Assembly (NCBI GenBank): GCA_902537325.1
Contig: CACBAT010000012.1
Coordinates: forward strand, 1-52,054
Direction: 5' to 3'
Length of the DNA: 52,054 bases
Origin: an uncultured Alphaproteobacteria bacterium
GTDB lineage: Bacteria > Pseudomonadota > Alphaproteobacteria > HIMB59 > GCA-002718135
Shown: piece by piece, positions 18,640 to 26,570 of the stretch
Numbering within the stretch: the first letter of the stretch is position 1
Layout: the number at the start of each line of letters is the position of its first letter
Made by a program: the position numbers and the translations under genes
The notes under the pieces: model-generated
Told to the model about the DNA's origin: nothing
The model's database searches: none
The model's input: the letters and a program-made list of their open reading frames with translations, nothing else

Positions 18640-19609
18640 GAAATACATTCAAAAAAATTATATAAATTTATGTAGTAAGGTTTTAGGTACAAAAATTCAT
18701 AGTTTTTCTGATCAGTTTTTTGGATCAGCATCCAGATTGCTTAAAGATGATCAGCCAATTTTTAAAGAAGGGGTATATGATAAAAATGGGAAGTGGATGG
18801 ATGGATGGGAAACAAGAAGAAAAAGAATTAAAGGAAATGATTATGTTACTATTAAATTAGGTCTTCCTGGTAAAATTAATTTTGCTGAAATAGATACAAG
18901 CTATTTTAATGGTAACCAACCTGAATACGCAAGCATTGATGCTTGTTATTTTGAAAAAAATAAATTTAATTGGGTAAATATTTTATCAAAAAAAAAACTT
19001 AAACCAAATTATCTTCATGGTTTTAAAACTAAGAAGAATAAAAAAGTTTTTAATTTCGTAAGGTTGAATATTTATCCAGATGGAGGAGTTGCAAGATTAA
19101 AATTATTAGGAAATTTAGATGTATCTAAATTAAAATTTCCAAATAAAAAATTTGATTTACTTAGTGTCCTTAATGGATCAAAAATTGTTGCATGTAGCGA
19201 TGAACATTTTGGAAGGGCAGAAAATTTATTACTTCCATTTAAATCTAAAAATATGGGCAATGGTTGGGAAACTAAAAGAAGAAGAGGATCAGGATATGAT
19301 TGGGTTATAATTAAACTTGGAAAACCTGGTTTAATTGAAAAGTTTAATATTGAAACTCATTATTTTAAAGGTAATTATCCTTCTCATTGCTCAGTTCAAG
19401 GTCTTTATTCAATAAAAAATATAAATGTAAGCAAATTAATAAATGAAAGCAAAAATTGGAAATATTTAATAAAAAATAAAAGTCTTAAAGCTAATTCATC
19501 ATTAAAAATTAATTCGACTAAACACATTAAAAAAATAAATTATTTGAAGTTAAATATTTATCCTGACGGTGGCATTTCACGGATTAGAGCAATTGGAAAG
19601 TTTTTGTGA
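18632..19609 (+). CDS. alc: Allantoicase
   Basis: Allantoicase cleaves allantoate to ureidoglycolate and urea. The 325-residue protein is built from two homologous jelly-roll repeats, each with a G-W-E-T-(R/K)-R-(R/K)-R core (near residues 58 and 210), then I-K-L-G-x-P-G and a Y-F-x-G-N-x-P strand, and each closing with an N-I-Y-P-D-G-G motif. This is the usual duplicated architecture and full length. Using allantoicase rather than allantoate amidohydrolase means nitrogen leaves as urea, not ammonia. It overlaps uraD by 8 bp and allA by 4 bp. Confidence 0.95.
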   Translation: MNKKYIQKNYINLCSKVLGTKIHSFSDQFFGSASRLLKDDQPIFKEGVYDKNGKWMDGWETRRKRIKGNDYVTIKLGLPGKINFAEIDTSYFNGNQPEYASIDACYFEKNKFNWVNILSKKKLKPNYLHGFKTKKNKKVFNFVRLNIYPDGGVARLKLLGNLDVSKLKFPNKKFDLLSVLNGSKIVACSDEHFGRAENLLLPFKSKNMGNGWETKRRRGSGYDWVIIKLGKPGLIEKFNIETHYFKGNYPSHCSVQGLYSIKNINVSKLINESKNWKYLIKNKSLKANSSLKINSTKHIKKINYLKLNIYPDGGISRIRAIGKFL

Positions 19610-20100
19610 AATATAAGATAAAGAATATTAGTAAAGAAAATTTTAAAAATTACGGTGATTTAATTACAACATCTAATAAAAATTATGAAAGTATTAATAA
19701 AAATACAACTGATAGTTTTTTTGATTTAGCAAATATTCAAATAATTGGTGATGACAAAAGGTCTAGATTAAATATTTTCCATGCAAAGAAAAGAAACTTT
19801 CCATTAAAAATTAACATGTTGGAAAATCACCCCTACAGCTCTCAAGTATTTCTTCCTTTTAATGCTACAGGGTTTTTAGTTTTAGTTGCTCCAATAGGTG
19901 GCAAACCTAAAATTGATTTAATTGAAATATTCAAAGTAAGTGGTGGTGATGGTATAAATTTTAATCCAAAAGTATGGCATTTTCCTCTAATATCTCTTGA
20001 GAATGAAAAATATATTACTATTGATAAAAAAGATGCTGATAATAATATTGAGATTTATAATTTTGCACAATCAGAAATATTTGAATTAAAATATGAGTGA
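19606..20100 (+). CDS. allA: Ureidoglycolate lyase
   Basis: This enzyme splits ureidoglycolate into glyoxylate and urea, the last step of the pathway. The 164-residue cupin-like protein shows the family core: L-E-N-H-P-Y-S-S-Q-V-F-L-P (about residues 74-86), a V-A-P-I-G-G stretch, and the G-x-N-F-N-P-K-V-W-H-F-P-L motif with the metal-binding His. The start is a GTG that interlocks with the allantoicase stop (GTGA at 19606-19609); no alternative ATG nearby would retain the N-terminus. The ABC transporter ATPase gene begins 8 bp before its end. Confidence 0.9.
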   Translation: MKYKIKNISKENFKNYGDLITTSNKNYESINKNTTDSFFDLANIQIIGDDKRSRLNIFHAKKRNFPLKINMLENHPYSSQVFLPFNATGFLVLVAPIGGKPKIDLIEIFKVSGGDGINFNPKVWHFPLISLENEKYITIDKKDADNNIEIYNFAQSEIFELKYE

Positions 20101-21598
20101 TACAATATTAAATATAGAAAATATTACAAAATCTTTTCCAAGAGTAGTTGCAAACAAAAAGGTTACTTTTGATATTAAAAAAAATGCAGTTCATGCAATT
20201 TTAGGAGAAAATGGAGCAGGGAAATCTACTTTGGTAAAAATTCTATACGGCCTGTTAGAACCAGATGAAGGAAACATTAAATTAAATAATAAGGATTTTA
20301 AAGTAAATTCCCCAGCAGAAGCAAGAAAACAAGGAATAGGAATGGTATTTCAGCATTTTTCTTTATTTGATTCTTTATCAGTAAAAGAAAATTTAATTTT
20401 AGGAATTGATGAAAAGATGTCTTATTCAGATTTAGAAGATAAGCTAAAAAATATAAGCTCAAGATATAATCTTCCCTTAGATTTAGCTGCTCCAATTACT
20501 GCTTTATCAGCTGGAGAAAAACAACGTGTAGAAATTGTAAGAATTTTATTACAAGACCCTCAGATACTTATTATGGATGAACCAACTTCAGTCTTAACAC
20601 CACAAGAAGTTGATAGTTTGTTTGTAACGTTAAATGCACTCGTCAAAGAAGGTCGTACGATATTATATATCACTCATAAACTCGAAGAAGTAATATCAAT
20701 ATGTGACACAGTTACAATAATGAGAAGTGGTGAAATTATAGACACTTCAAGCACTTCTAATCAAACAGCAAAAACACTGGCAACAAAAATGCTAGGACAA
20801 AAATTAGATGATTTAAAAACTAATTATGAGCATATAAAAGATGAAGTAAACTTTGAAGTAAAAAATATCTCATGTGATTTTAATGATCCATTTTTAACAG
20901 ACCTTAAAAATCTTTCATTTCAAGTTAGAGTGGGTGAAATTTATGGTATTGCTGGTGTTGCTGGTAATGGACAATCAGAATTAATGGACATTTTAACAGG
21001 AGAAAATATAAATATTAAATCTGGATCAATTACTTTTGATAATAAAAAAATTGAAAAGTATGGGCCGCAAAAAAGAAGAAATTTATCTATTTCGTTTGTT
21101 CCTGAGAATAGATTAGGTCATAGTGCAGTTCCTGAGTTAAGTTTGTCTGAAAATATTCTTTTAAGTCAATTCCCAAAAAATAATTTTATTAAAAATGGTA
21201 TAATATTGAAAAATAACGTTGACGATTTTGCCAATAATGTAATTAATGAATTTAAAGTTATTAGTCCAGGGAATGACGCCAAAGCATCAAGTTTATCTGG
21301 AGGAAATTTACAAAAATACGTCATTGGTAGAGAAATATCATCTAAGCCAAAAATATTAATTATTTCACATCCAACTTGGGGCATAGATGCCGGTGCTGAG
21401 CATTCTATCAGAGAGTCTTTGATAGAATTATCTCAAAATGGCACATCAATAATTGTTATTTCTCAAGATTTAGATGAATTAATTGAAATTACTCATAAAA
21501 TATCTGTTATCTATGATGGAAAATTATCCAAACCTTTTAGAACTAGTGAAGTAGAAATAGAAAAATTAGGATTATTGATGGGTGGAAAAAATGAATAG
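20093..21598 (+). CDS. ABC importer ATPase, double-domain, nucleoside/purine (BMP) type
   Basis: A 501-residue protein with two fused ATPase domains, like sugar and nucleoside importers. Domain 1 has Walker A G-E-N-G-A-G-K-S-T (~39-47), signature L-S-A-G-E-K-Q and Walker B I-M-D-E-P-T. Domain 2 has a degenerate P-loop G-V-A-G-N-G-Q-S-E (~286), signature L-S-G-G-N-L-Q-K and I-S-H-P-T-W-G-I-D. Degenerate second domains are normal here. With two permeases and a BMP binding protein directly downstream it forms a complete importer. Its fusion to the purine operon suggests a purine nucleoside or nucleobase as substrate; the exact ligand is not readable from sequence. Confidence 0.93.
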   Translation: MSDTILNIENITKSFPRVVANKKVTFDIKKNAVHAILGENGAGKSTLVKILYGLLEPDEGNIKLNNKDFKVNSPAEARKQGIGMVFQHFSLFDSLSVKENLILGIDEKMSYSDLEDKLKNISSRYNLPLDLAAPITALSAGEKQRVEIVRILLQDPQILIMDEPTSVLTPQEVDSLFVTLNALVKEGRTILYITHKLEEVISICDTVTIMRSGEIIDTSSTSNQTAKTLATKMLGQKLDDLKTNYEHIKDEVNFEVKNISCDFNDPFLTDLKNLSFQVRVGEIYGIAGVAGNGQSELMDILTGENINIKSGSITFDNKKIEKYGPQKRRNLSISFVPENRLGHSAVPELSLSENILLSQFPKNNFIKNGIILKNNVDDFANNVINEFKVISPGNDAKASSLSGGNLQKYVIGREISSKPKILIISHPTWGIDAGAEHSIRESLIELSQNGTSIIVISQDLDELIEITHKISVIYDGKLSKPFRTSEVEIEKLGLLMGGKNE

Positions 21599-22664
21599 TT
21601 TATTTCCTTCTATAGTGTCTCGCTCACAGAGTTCGGGTCTAATGAATTTTTTTGTTCCCATAATATCTATTGTTTTAACCTTAATTACAGGTTCAATTAT
21701 TTTTATTCTTCTTGGTTTTGATCCAGTTTATGCATTGTATACGTTTTTTATTTCACCTATTTCTTCTACCTACGGTATTTCTGAATTGTTTGTAAAAGCA
21801 ACCCCTTTAGCCTTAATTGCAATTGGTCTCTCATATTGTTTTAAGAATAATATTTATAATATTGGAGCTGAAGGACAACTTACAATGGGAGCAATTTTTG
21901 GTGGAGGTATTGGAATATTATTTCATGATACAAATGCTTTTTGGTTATTACCATTAATGATTTTTGCTGGAGCAATTGGAGGCGCATTGTGGGGTTTAAT
22001 ACCAGCTATTTTAAAAACAAAATTTAATACAAATGAAATTTTAACAAGTTTAATGTTAGTTTATGTTGCTTTATTTATTTTAGATTATTTAGTAGTGGGA
22101 CCTTGGAAAGATCCATTTGGTTATAGTTTTCCTAAATCAAGACCATTTAGTGAATCTGGAAGAATGCCACTATTATTTGATGGTTTAAGGGTGCACTTTG
22201 GATTAATTATAACTCTATTTTTAATTTTTGTATCTTGGTTTGTATTTTCAAAAACTATTTTTGGCTTTCAATTAAAAGTATCTGGTTATAGTGCCAAAGC
22301 TGCAAGATATGCTGGTTTTAATCAAACAACTTTAGTTTTTTTTGCTTTTGCAATTTGTGGTGCTTTTGCAGGTATTGCAGGTTTAGCCGAAGTATCTGGT
22401 CCAATTGGATTATTATATAGAGATATTTCTCCAAATTATGGATTTACTGCAATTATTGTTGCTTTTTTAGGTAGACTTCACCCAATTGGTATTATTTTTG
22501 CTTCTTTAGTTATCGCTCTTACATATCTTGGTGCTGAAGACGCACAATTGTTTTTACAAATACCTTCAGCAGTAGGTTTTATATTTCAGGGTTTGGTTTT
22601 ATTTTATTTATTAGGTGCAGAATTACTAATTAACTATAAATTAACTTACAAAAAATTATTATGA
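21591..22664 (+). CDS. ABC importer permease 1 (BMP/nucleoside type)
   Basis: A hydrophobic permease of the BPD_transp_2 family with about eight to ten helices, 357 residues from the ATG at 21591. That ATG follows GGTGG with a 5-nt spacer, better than the GTG nine bases upstream. It has the family coupling block Y-N-I-G-A-E-G-Q-L-T-M-G-A (~residues 92-104) and the later K-V-S-G-Y-S-A-K-A-A-R-Y-A-G segment. This is the larger of two unlike permeases that form a heterodimeric channel. It overlaps the ATPase gene by 8 bp and the second permease by 4 bp. Confidence 0.92.
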   Translation: MNSLFPSIVSRSQSSGLMNFFVPIISIVLTLITGSIIFILLGFDPVYALYTFFISPISSTYGISELFVKATPLALIAIGLSYCFKNNIYNIGAEGQLTMGAIFGGGIGILFHDTNAFWLLPLMIFAGAIGGALWGLIPAILKTKFNTNEILTSLMLVYVALFILDYLVVGPWKDPFGYSFPKSRPFSESGRMPLLFDGLRVHFGLIITLFLIFVSWFVFSKTIFGFQLKVSGYSAKAARYAGFNQTTLVFFAFAICGAFAGIAGLAEVSGPIGLLYRDISPNYGFTAIIVAFLGRLHPIGIIFASLVIALTYLGAEDAQLFLQIPSAVGFIFQGLVLFYLLGAELLINYKLTYKKLL

Positions 22665-23530
22665 ATTTAGATTTAATACTTGGAATATTACAAATTGTTT
22701 TAATTGCAACAACACCTCTTGTTTTTGCTGGTATAGGTGAGTTAGTTACAGAAAAATCTGGAGTATTAAATTTAGGTGTAGAAGGAATGATGTTGGTAGG
22801 AGCAGTGTCTGCTTTTATTATCTTAGTAATTACTGGAAGTTATTTTTTAGCTTTTTTTGTATCTATATTATCAGGAATTATCATGTCTGGTTTATTTGCT
22901 TTTCTAGTTCTATTTTTAATGTCAAATCAAATTGCTACAGGATTAGCATTAACTATTTTTGGAATAGGCCTCAGTTCGATGCTTGGCAAACAATATATTG
23001 GAACACCAATTGATGGTTTGTCACCATGGTTTTTTGTCATATTTTCTTTCTTAATTGTCTTTTTGGTTAGTTATTTTTTTTATAAAACTAAAGCTGGTTT
23101 GATTTTAAGAGCAGTAGGGGAATCTCATAATTCTGCACATGCATTAGGATATAGCGTTATTAAAATTAGATTTTTATCAATTTTATTTGGAGGTTCTATG
23201 TGTGCTCTTGCTGGATCATATATTTCAATTTGTTATGCTCCTATGTGGCAAGAAGGCATGACAGCTGGACGTGGATGGATAGCGTTGGCGCTAGTTGTAT
23301 TTGCAACTTGGAAACCAGAAAGAGTGCTTATTGGAGCTTATATATTTGGGGGTGTTACTATTCTTCAAATGAATCTTCAGGCTTTAGGTTTAAGATTTCC
23401 TGGACAGTTTTTCAGTATGGCGCCATATGTTGCAACTATTATAGTTTTAGTATTAATTTCTAGTAATAAATTAAGAATAAAACTTAGTGCACCAGCTTCA
23501 TTAACTATCCCTTTTTATAAAGGCAGATAA
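22661..23530 (+). CDS. ABC importer permease 2 (BMP/nucleoside type)
   Basis: The 289-residue partner permease, BPD_transp_2 family, with about eight helices. The block L-N-L-G-V-E-G-M-M-L-V-G-A (~37-49) and A-V-G-E-S-H-N-S-A-H-A-L-G (~165-177) are the expected coupling segments. It starts with an ATGA overlap on permease 1, ends the long plus-arm operon begun at puuE, and is separated from its binding-protein gene by 106 bp holding a promoter. No sign of truncation. Confidence 0.92.
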   Translation: MNLDLILGILQIVLIATTPLVFAGIGELVTEKSGVLNLGVEGMMLVGAVSAFIILVITGSYFLAFFVSILSGIIMSGLFAFLVLFLMSNQIATGLALTIFGIGLSSMLGKQYIGTPIDGLSPWFFVIFSFLIVFLVSYFFYKTKAGLILRAVGESHNSAHALGYSVIKIRFLSILFGGSMCALAGSYISICYAPMWQEGMTAGRGWIALALVVFATWKPERVLIGAYIFGGVTILQMNLQALGLRFPGQFFSMAPYVATIIVLVLISSNKLRIKLSAPASLTIPFYKGR

Positions 23531-23567
23531 ATATCCACTTCTTTTTTTCTATAATCATATAGATTTA

Positions 23568-23596
23568 TTGATCAAACCTATTTGTATATATTAAAT
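23568..23596 (+). promoter_or_regulatory. Candidate promoter for the BMP binding-protein gene
   Basis: TTGATC (23568-23573) and TTAAAT (23591-23596) are 17 nt apart in the only sizeable gap inside the transporter cluster. The gap begins after the operon's second permease gene and ends at a strong Shine-Dalgarno. A separate promoter would let the binding protein be made in excess over the membrane parts. Confidence 0.4.
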
Positions 23597-23623
23597 ATAT
23601 CTTTGAGTAATCGTTATATTAGC

Positions 23624-23631
23624 AGGTGAGG
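23624..23631 (+). promoter_or_regulatory. Strong Shine-Dalgarno of the binding-protein gene
   Basis: AGGTGAGG lies 5 nt before the ATG at 23637. It is among the strongest ribosome-binding sites in the window, in line with high output of a periplasmic binding protein. Confidence 0.8.
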
Positions 23632-23636
23632 TTAAA

Positions 23637-24704
23637 ATGATTAGAATAATAACTTTTTTATCTACTTTTTTGGTATTTGCATTTGGTTCAGCATATGCAG
23701 ACCCTAAAAAAGTTGGATTTATATACATAGGTCCTCCAGGCGATCATGGTTGGACATATATGCACGATGTAGGTAGAAAATATATGGAGAGCCAACTTGG
23801 TGACTCTATTACTACTACTTATCTTGAAAATATTCCTGAAAACGCAGATGCAGTGAGAGCAATCCGAAAACTAGCAGACTCAGGACATGATTTAATATTT
23901 ACAACGTCTTTCAACTATATGGATCAGACACATGAAGTAGCTAAGGATTTTCCTGATATAAAATTTGAACATGCTACTGGTTATATTCAAGCAGATAACG
24001 TTGCTACGTATTCAGCTAGATTTTACGAAGGGAGAATGATTGAAGGGCATATTGCTGGCCATATGACTGAAACTAATACTATTGGTTATATAGCTTCATT
24101 TCCTATTCCTGAAGTTGTAAGAGGAATTAATGCATTTTATTTAGCGGCTTCAAAAGTAAATCCAGATATCAAAATGAAAATTATTTGGGTATTTACTTGG
24201 TACGACCCAGGTAAAGAAGCTGATGCAGCTAATACATTAATTAATCAAGGAGCTGATATAATTGTTCAGCATACTGATACATATGCTCCTTGCCAAGCTG
24301 CTCAAAAAGCGGGTGTTTATGCATTTGGTCAAGCTTCAAACCAAGAAGAATTTTGTCCTGATGCACATTTAACTTCAATTGAAGATATTTGGGGCCCTTA
24401 CTATGCTGAAAGAGCAAAAGCTGTTGTGGACGGCACTTGGTCTTCTGGTGATACTTGGGATGGTATGGATAAAGGTATGGTTATAATGTCACCATATAAT
24501 ACTAAACTTATGCCAGCAAGTTTAATTCAAGAAGCAGTAAATATGGAAGTTGGAATTAAAGATGGAACTATTCATCCTTTCACGGGTCCAATTTACAATC
24601 AAGCTGGTGAGCTTGTGGTTCCTGAAGGTGAAGTAGCGCCTGATGGAATGTTACTTGGAATGAACTTTTATGTTCAAGGCATTGACGGCGAAGTACCACA
24701 ATAA
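23637..24704 (+). CDS. BMP-family periplasmic substrate-binding protein (purine/nucleoside ABC importer)
   Basis: A 355-residue exported binding protein with a signal peptide cut after Ala21 (S-A-Y-A), then the BMP opening V-G-F-I-Y-I-G-P-P-G-D-H-G-W-T, which contributes to the ligand pocket. The BMP (PnrA/TmpC) family binds purine nucleosides in characterised cases; neighbours for urate and allantoin breakdown suggest a purine here too. Codon usage looks richer in GGT/GCT than neighbouring genes, fitting high expression. It has its own promoter candidate and a strong Shine-Dalgarno, and is followed by a hairpin. There is no lipobox, so it is a free periplasmic protein. Confidence 0.93.
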   Translation: MIRIITFLSTFLVFAFGSAYADPKKVGFIYIGPPGDHGWTYMHDVGRKYMESQLGDSITTTYLENIPENADAVRAIRKLADSGHDLIFTTSFNYMDQTHEVAKDFPDIKFEHATGYIQADNVATYSARFYEGRMIEGHIAGHMTETNTIGYIASFPIPEVVRGINAFYLAASKVNPDIKMKIIWVFTWYDPGKEADAANTLINQGADIIVQHTDTYAPCQAAQKAGVYAFGQASNQEEFCPDAHLTSIEDIWGPYYAERAKAVVDGTWSSGDTWDGMDKGMVIMSPYNTKLMPASLIQEAVNMEVGIKDGTIHPFTGPIYNQAGELVVPEGEVAPDGMLLGMNFYVQGIDGEVPQ

Positions 24705-24720
24705 TTAAAATCCTAATAAC

Positions 24721-24743
24721 CCTCTCTCTTTTAAAGGGAGAGG
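24721..24743 (+). terminator. Hairpin after the binding-protein gene (terminator or mRNA-stabilising stem)
   Basis: CCTCTCTCTT pairs with AAGGGAGAGG through a ten-bp stem (one G-U pair) and a 3-nt loop, then TTTAATT. It is the clearest RNA hairpin in the window. The T tract is short and interrupted, so partial termination or protection of the binding-protein mRNA 3' end is as likely as full termination. The phosphoribosyltransferase gene starts 28 bp later. Confidence 0.65.
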
Positions 24744-24759
24744 TTTAATTCATAATTTC

Positions 24760-24767
24760 AAAGGAAG
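24760..24767 (+). promoter_or_regulatory. Shine-Dalgarno of the phosphoribosyltransferase gene
   Basis: AAAGGAAG ends 4 nt before the ATG at 24772. It supports read-through translation after the hairpin at 24721-24743. Confidence 0.65.
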
Positions 24768-24771
24768 ATTT

Positions 24772-25275
24772 ATGTCTGATTTACACATTAGTTGGGACGA
24801 ATATAGAAGTAAAACAGAAGATTTAGCAAAACAAATTCATAAGGATGGATGGCAATTTAATCAGGTTGTATGCATCGCAAAAGGAGGTATGAGGGTAGGG
24901 GATGTAATGGCAAGAATCTTCGATGTTCCTTTAGCAATTCTTTCTGTTGAGTCATATAAAGGTGAGGGGATAAAAAATAAAAGAGGCGCAATCACATTTT
25001 CAAGAGATTTAGCAAAAACAAGCCCTAACATTGGATCAAAAGTTTTAATAGTAGATGATTTGGCAGACTCAGGAATTACTCTTAAAAAAAGTATTGATTG
25101 GTTAAATCATACTTATGGTTTTTATATAGATGAACCAATAAGAACTGGAGTTTTGTTTTATAAATCAGTATCTTCGTTTAAACCAAATTATTATGTTGAT
25201 TATTTAGAAGATTCTCCTTGGATACATATGCCTTATGAGGTTTATGAAACTATGAAACCAGAAGAACTTGGTTAA
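24772..25275 (+). CDS. gpt: Purine phosphoribosyltransferase, xanthine/guanine type
   Basis: A type I phosphoribosyltransferase of 167 residues that joins a purine base to PRPP. The PRPP-binding loop V-L-I-V-D-D-L-A-D-S-G-I-T-L lies at about residues 90-104, with an upstream A-K-G-G-M-R-V-G-D-V loop at about 38-47. The size and downstream Y-x-x-D-Y-x-x-x-S-P-W-I segment fit the xanthine/guanine (Gpt) branch better than hypoxanthine (Hpt). In this setting it offers salvage of imported or released xanthine and guanine, competing with their oxidation. Its TAA shares a TTAA palindrome with the stop of the convergent nitroreductase gene. Confidence 0.85.
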   Translation: MSDLHISWDEYRSKTEDLAKQIHKDGWQFNQVVCIAKGGMRVGDVMARIFDVPLAILSVESYKGEGIKNKRGAITFSRDLAKTSPNIGSKVLIVDDLADSGITLKKSIDWLNHTYGFYIDEPIRTGVLFYKSVSSFKPNYYVDYLEDSPWIHMPYEVYETMKPEELG

Positions 25276-25949
25276 AAAATTGAAGTAATTTCCTCAAACT
25301 TTTTCTTTTGTTTTGCAAACTTTGGAACTTTTACATCTTTATGTGGTCGTCCGACAATAAGTAAAACAAATGGTTTTTCATTACTAGGTCTTTTCAAAAT
25401 TTTATTAAGAAATGTCATTGGACTTGGCGTGTGTGTTAACATTGCCAAGCCAGAAAAATGTAAACAAGTAATTAATATACCAGTAGCTATACCGACAGAC
25501 TCTTTTACATAATAATTTTTTATTTTTTTATTTTTTGAAACTGAAAATTTTTTCTCAAATATAGCTATTAAATAAGGTGCATTTTCAATAAATTTTTTAT
25601 TTTCATCAGTTCCTAAAGGATTTAACGCATCCAACCACTCTTTAGGAGCTTTGTACTTATAAAAATTTTCTTCTTCTTTTTCTGCTTCTATTCTAATCTT
25701 TTTTTTTAAATTTTTGTTTTTTATTACTATAAAATGCCAAGGTTGAAGATTTGCTCCACTTGGAGCTGATCCTGCAGATAAGATTGCATTTTTTATAATA
25801 TTTATATCGATTTTATCTTTTGAAAACTCACGTATGCTTCTTCTTTCTCTAATTTTATTATAAAATTTTTTTGAATTAATCTTCATTTCTTTGATAGTTT
25901 GATTTGAAAATTTTAAATCTTCAGCTATGTATTTTTTAACTTTATGCAT
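25272..25949 (-). CDS. Nitroreductase-family flavoprotein, iodotyrosine-deiodinase-like
   Basis: An FMN enzyme of 225 residues. R-R-S-I-R-E-F (~36-42) and A-P-S-G-A-N-L-Q-P-W-H-F (~62-73) are the flavin-binding blocks. The stretch E-E-E-N-F-Y-K-Y and a following Lys in L-G-T-D-E-N-K-K match, in order, the Glu, Tyr and Lys by which animal iodotyrosine deiodinase closes over its substrate's amino-acid part. The pre-core N-terminus also fits that subfamily. Bacterial relatives exist, some of which dehalogenate tyrosines; the natural role here is unknown. Its ATG overlaps the ATG of a small divergent gene by 6 bp. Confidence 0.75.
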   Translation of the reverse strand: MHKVKKYIAEDLKFSNQTIKEMKINSKKFYNKIRERRSIREFSKDKIDINIIKNAILSAGSAPSGANLQPWHFIVIKNKNLKKKIRIEAEKEEENFYKYKAPKEWLDALNPLGTDENKKFIENAPYLIAIFEKKFSVSKNKKIKNYYVKESVGIATGILITCLHFSGLAMLTHTPSPMTFLNKILKRPSNEKPFVLLIVGRPHKDVKVPKFAKQKKKFEEITSIF

Positions 25950-26132
25950 TGGTTTGTTATTATTATTGGGATACTATTAATTTCTCTATCAATTAGTAAT
26001 CCTCTATATAAACTAATTATAAAAAAACGAATAAGATTTAATCTTTTTATTGAAATACTGTTTAGGATAATACTTTTTTTAATTAGTGTAATAATTATTT
26101 TTCTAGGCTTGTACTTAGAAAGTATTTATTAA
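25944..26132 (+). CDS. Small hypothetical membrane protein (62 aa)
   Basis: Not recognised. It has two hydrophobic helices (about residues 4-24 and 38-60) separated by a basic loop (K-K-R-I-R-F), a tidy small two-helix membrane protein. Its start lies within ATGCAT, sharing bases with the nitroreductase start on the other strand, and its stop shares TTAA with the rhodanese stop. It fills its gap exactly, which supports it being real, but no family evidence was found. Confidence 0.5.
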   Translation: MHWFVIIIGILLISLSISNPLYKLIIKKRIRFNLFIEILFRIILFLISVIIIFLGLYLESIY

Positions 26133-26461
26133 TATCTTCTTATATTCCTATCAATTAATGCCGCCCATGCATCTATGCCGCCAAGTACATTTACACAATG
26201 ATTATAACCTTGTGCTTTGAGCCATTTACATACAGCTTGGCTTCTTGTACCGGTATGACACATTACAAAAATATTTTTTTTCTTGTCTAATTCAGTGTAT
26301 CTTTTAGCAATTTCTGAAAGTTTCATGTGTATTGTACCTTTAATATGAGCATGATCTCTCTCAGTATCTTCTCTTACATCTATAATCTGAATTTTTTTGT
26401 CATCTTGTTTCAGTTCATTTAACTGATGAACTGTTATTTCACTACTACTATAAAGATCCAT
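26129..26461 (-). CDS. Single-domain rhodanese-like sulfurtransferase
   Basis: A 110-residue stand-alone rhodanese. It has the I-Q-I-I-D-V-R-E start of the fold (~25-32), the H-I-K-G-T-I-H turn, and the active-site loop C68-H-T-G-T-R-S that would carry a persulfide. The +1 to +5 residues H-T-G-T-R are typical for GlpE-like sulfur carriers. Cytoplasmic, with no signal peptide. Substrate partners cannot be read from context. Confidence 0.9.
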   Translation of the reverse strand: MDLYSSSEITVHQLNELKQDDKKIQIIDVREDTERDHAHIKGTIHMKLSEIAKRYTELDKKKNIFVMCHTGTRSQAVCKWLKAQGYNHCVNVLGGIDAWAALIDRNIRRY

Positions 26462-26530
26462 AAGATTATCATATTATAAATAATACTAGATTTCTACTAT
26501 TTTAAATAAAATTAATTTTTAAAATTAAAT

Positions 26531-26557
26531 TTGTTATTTATAAGTTTTTCATATAAT
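26531..26557 (+). promoter_or_regulatory. Candidate promoter for the 26571 gene
   Basis: TTGTTA (26531-26536) and a perfect TATAAT (26552-26557) are 15 nt apart, a little short. The ATG lies 14 nt after the -10, so the leader would be under about 10 nt with no room for a Shine-Dalgarno sequence. Confidence 0.4.
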
Positions 26558-26570
26558 AGCGCATTCTATT

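Noticed and set aside
18192..18731. 179-codon open frame on the minus strand across uraD and the alc start
   Set aside because: It is antisense to well-supported uraD and alc; A+T-rich genes leave such frames open by chance, and its product has no recognisable motif.
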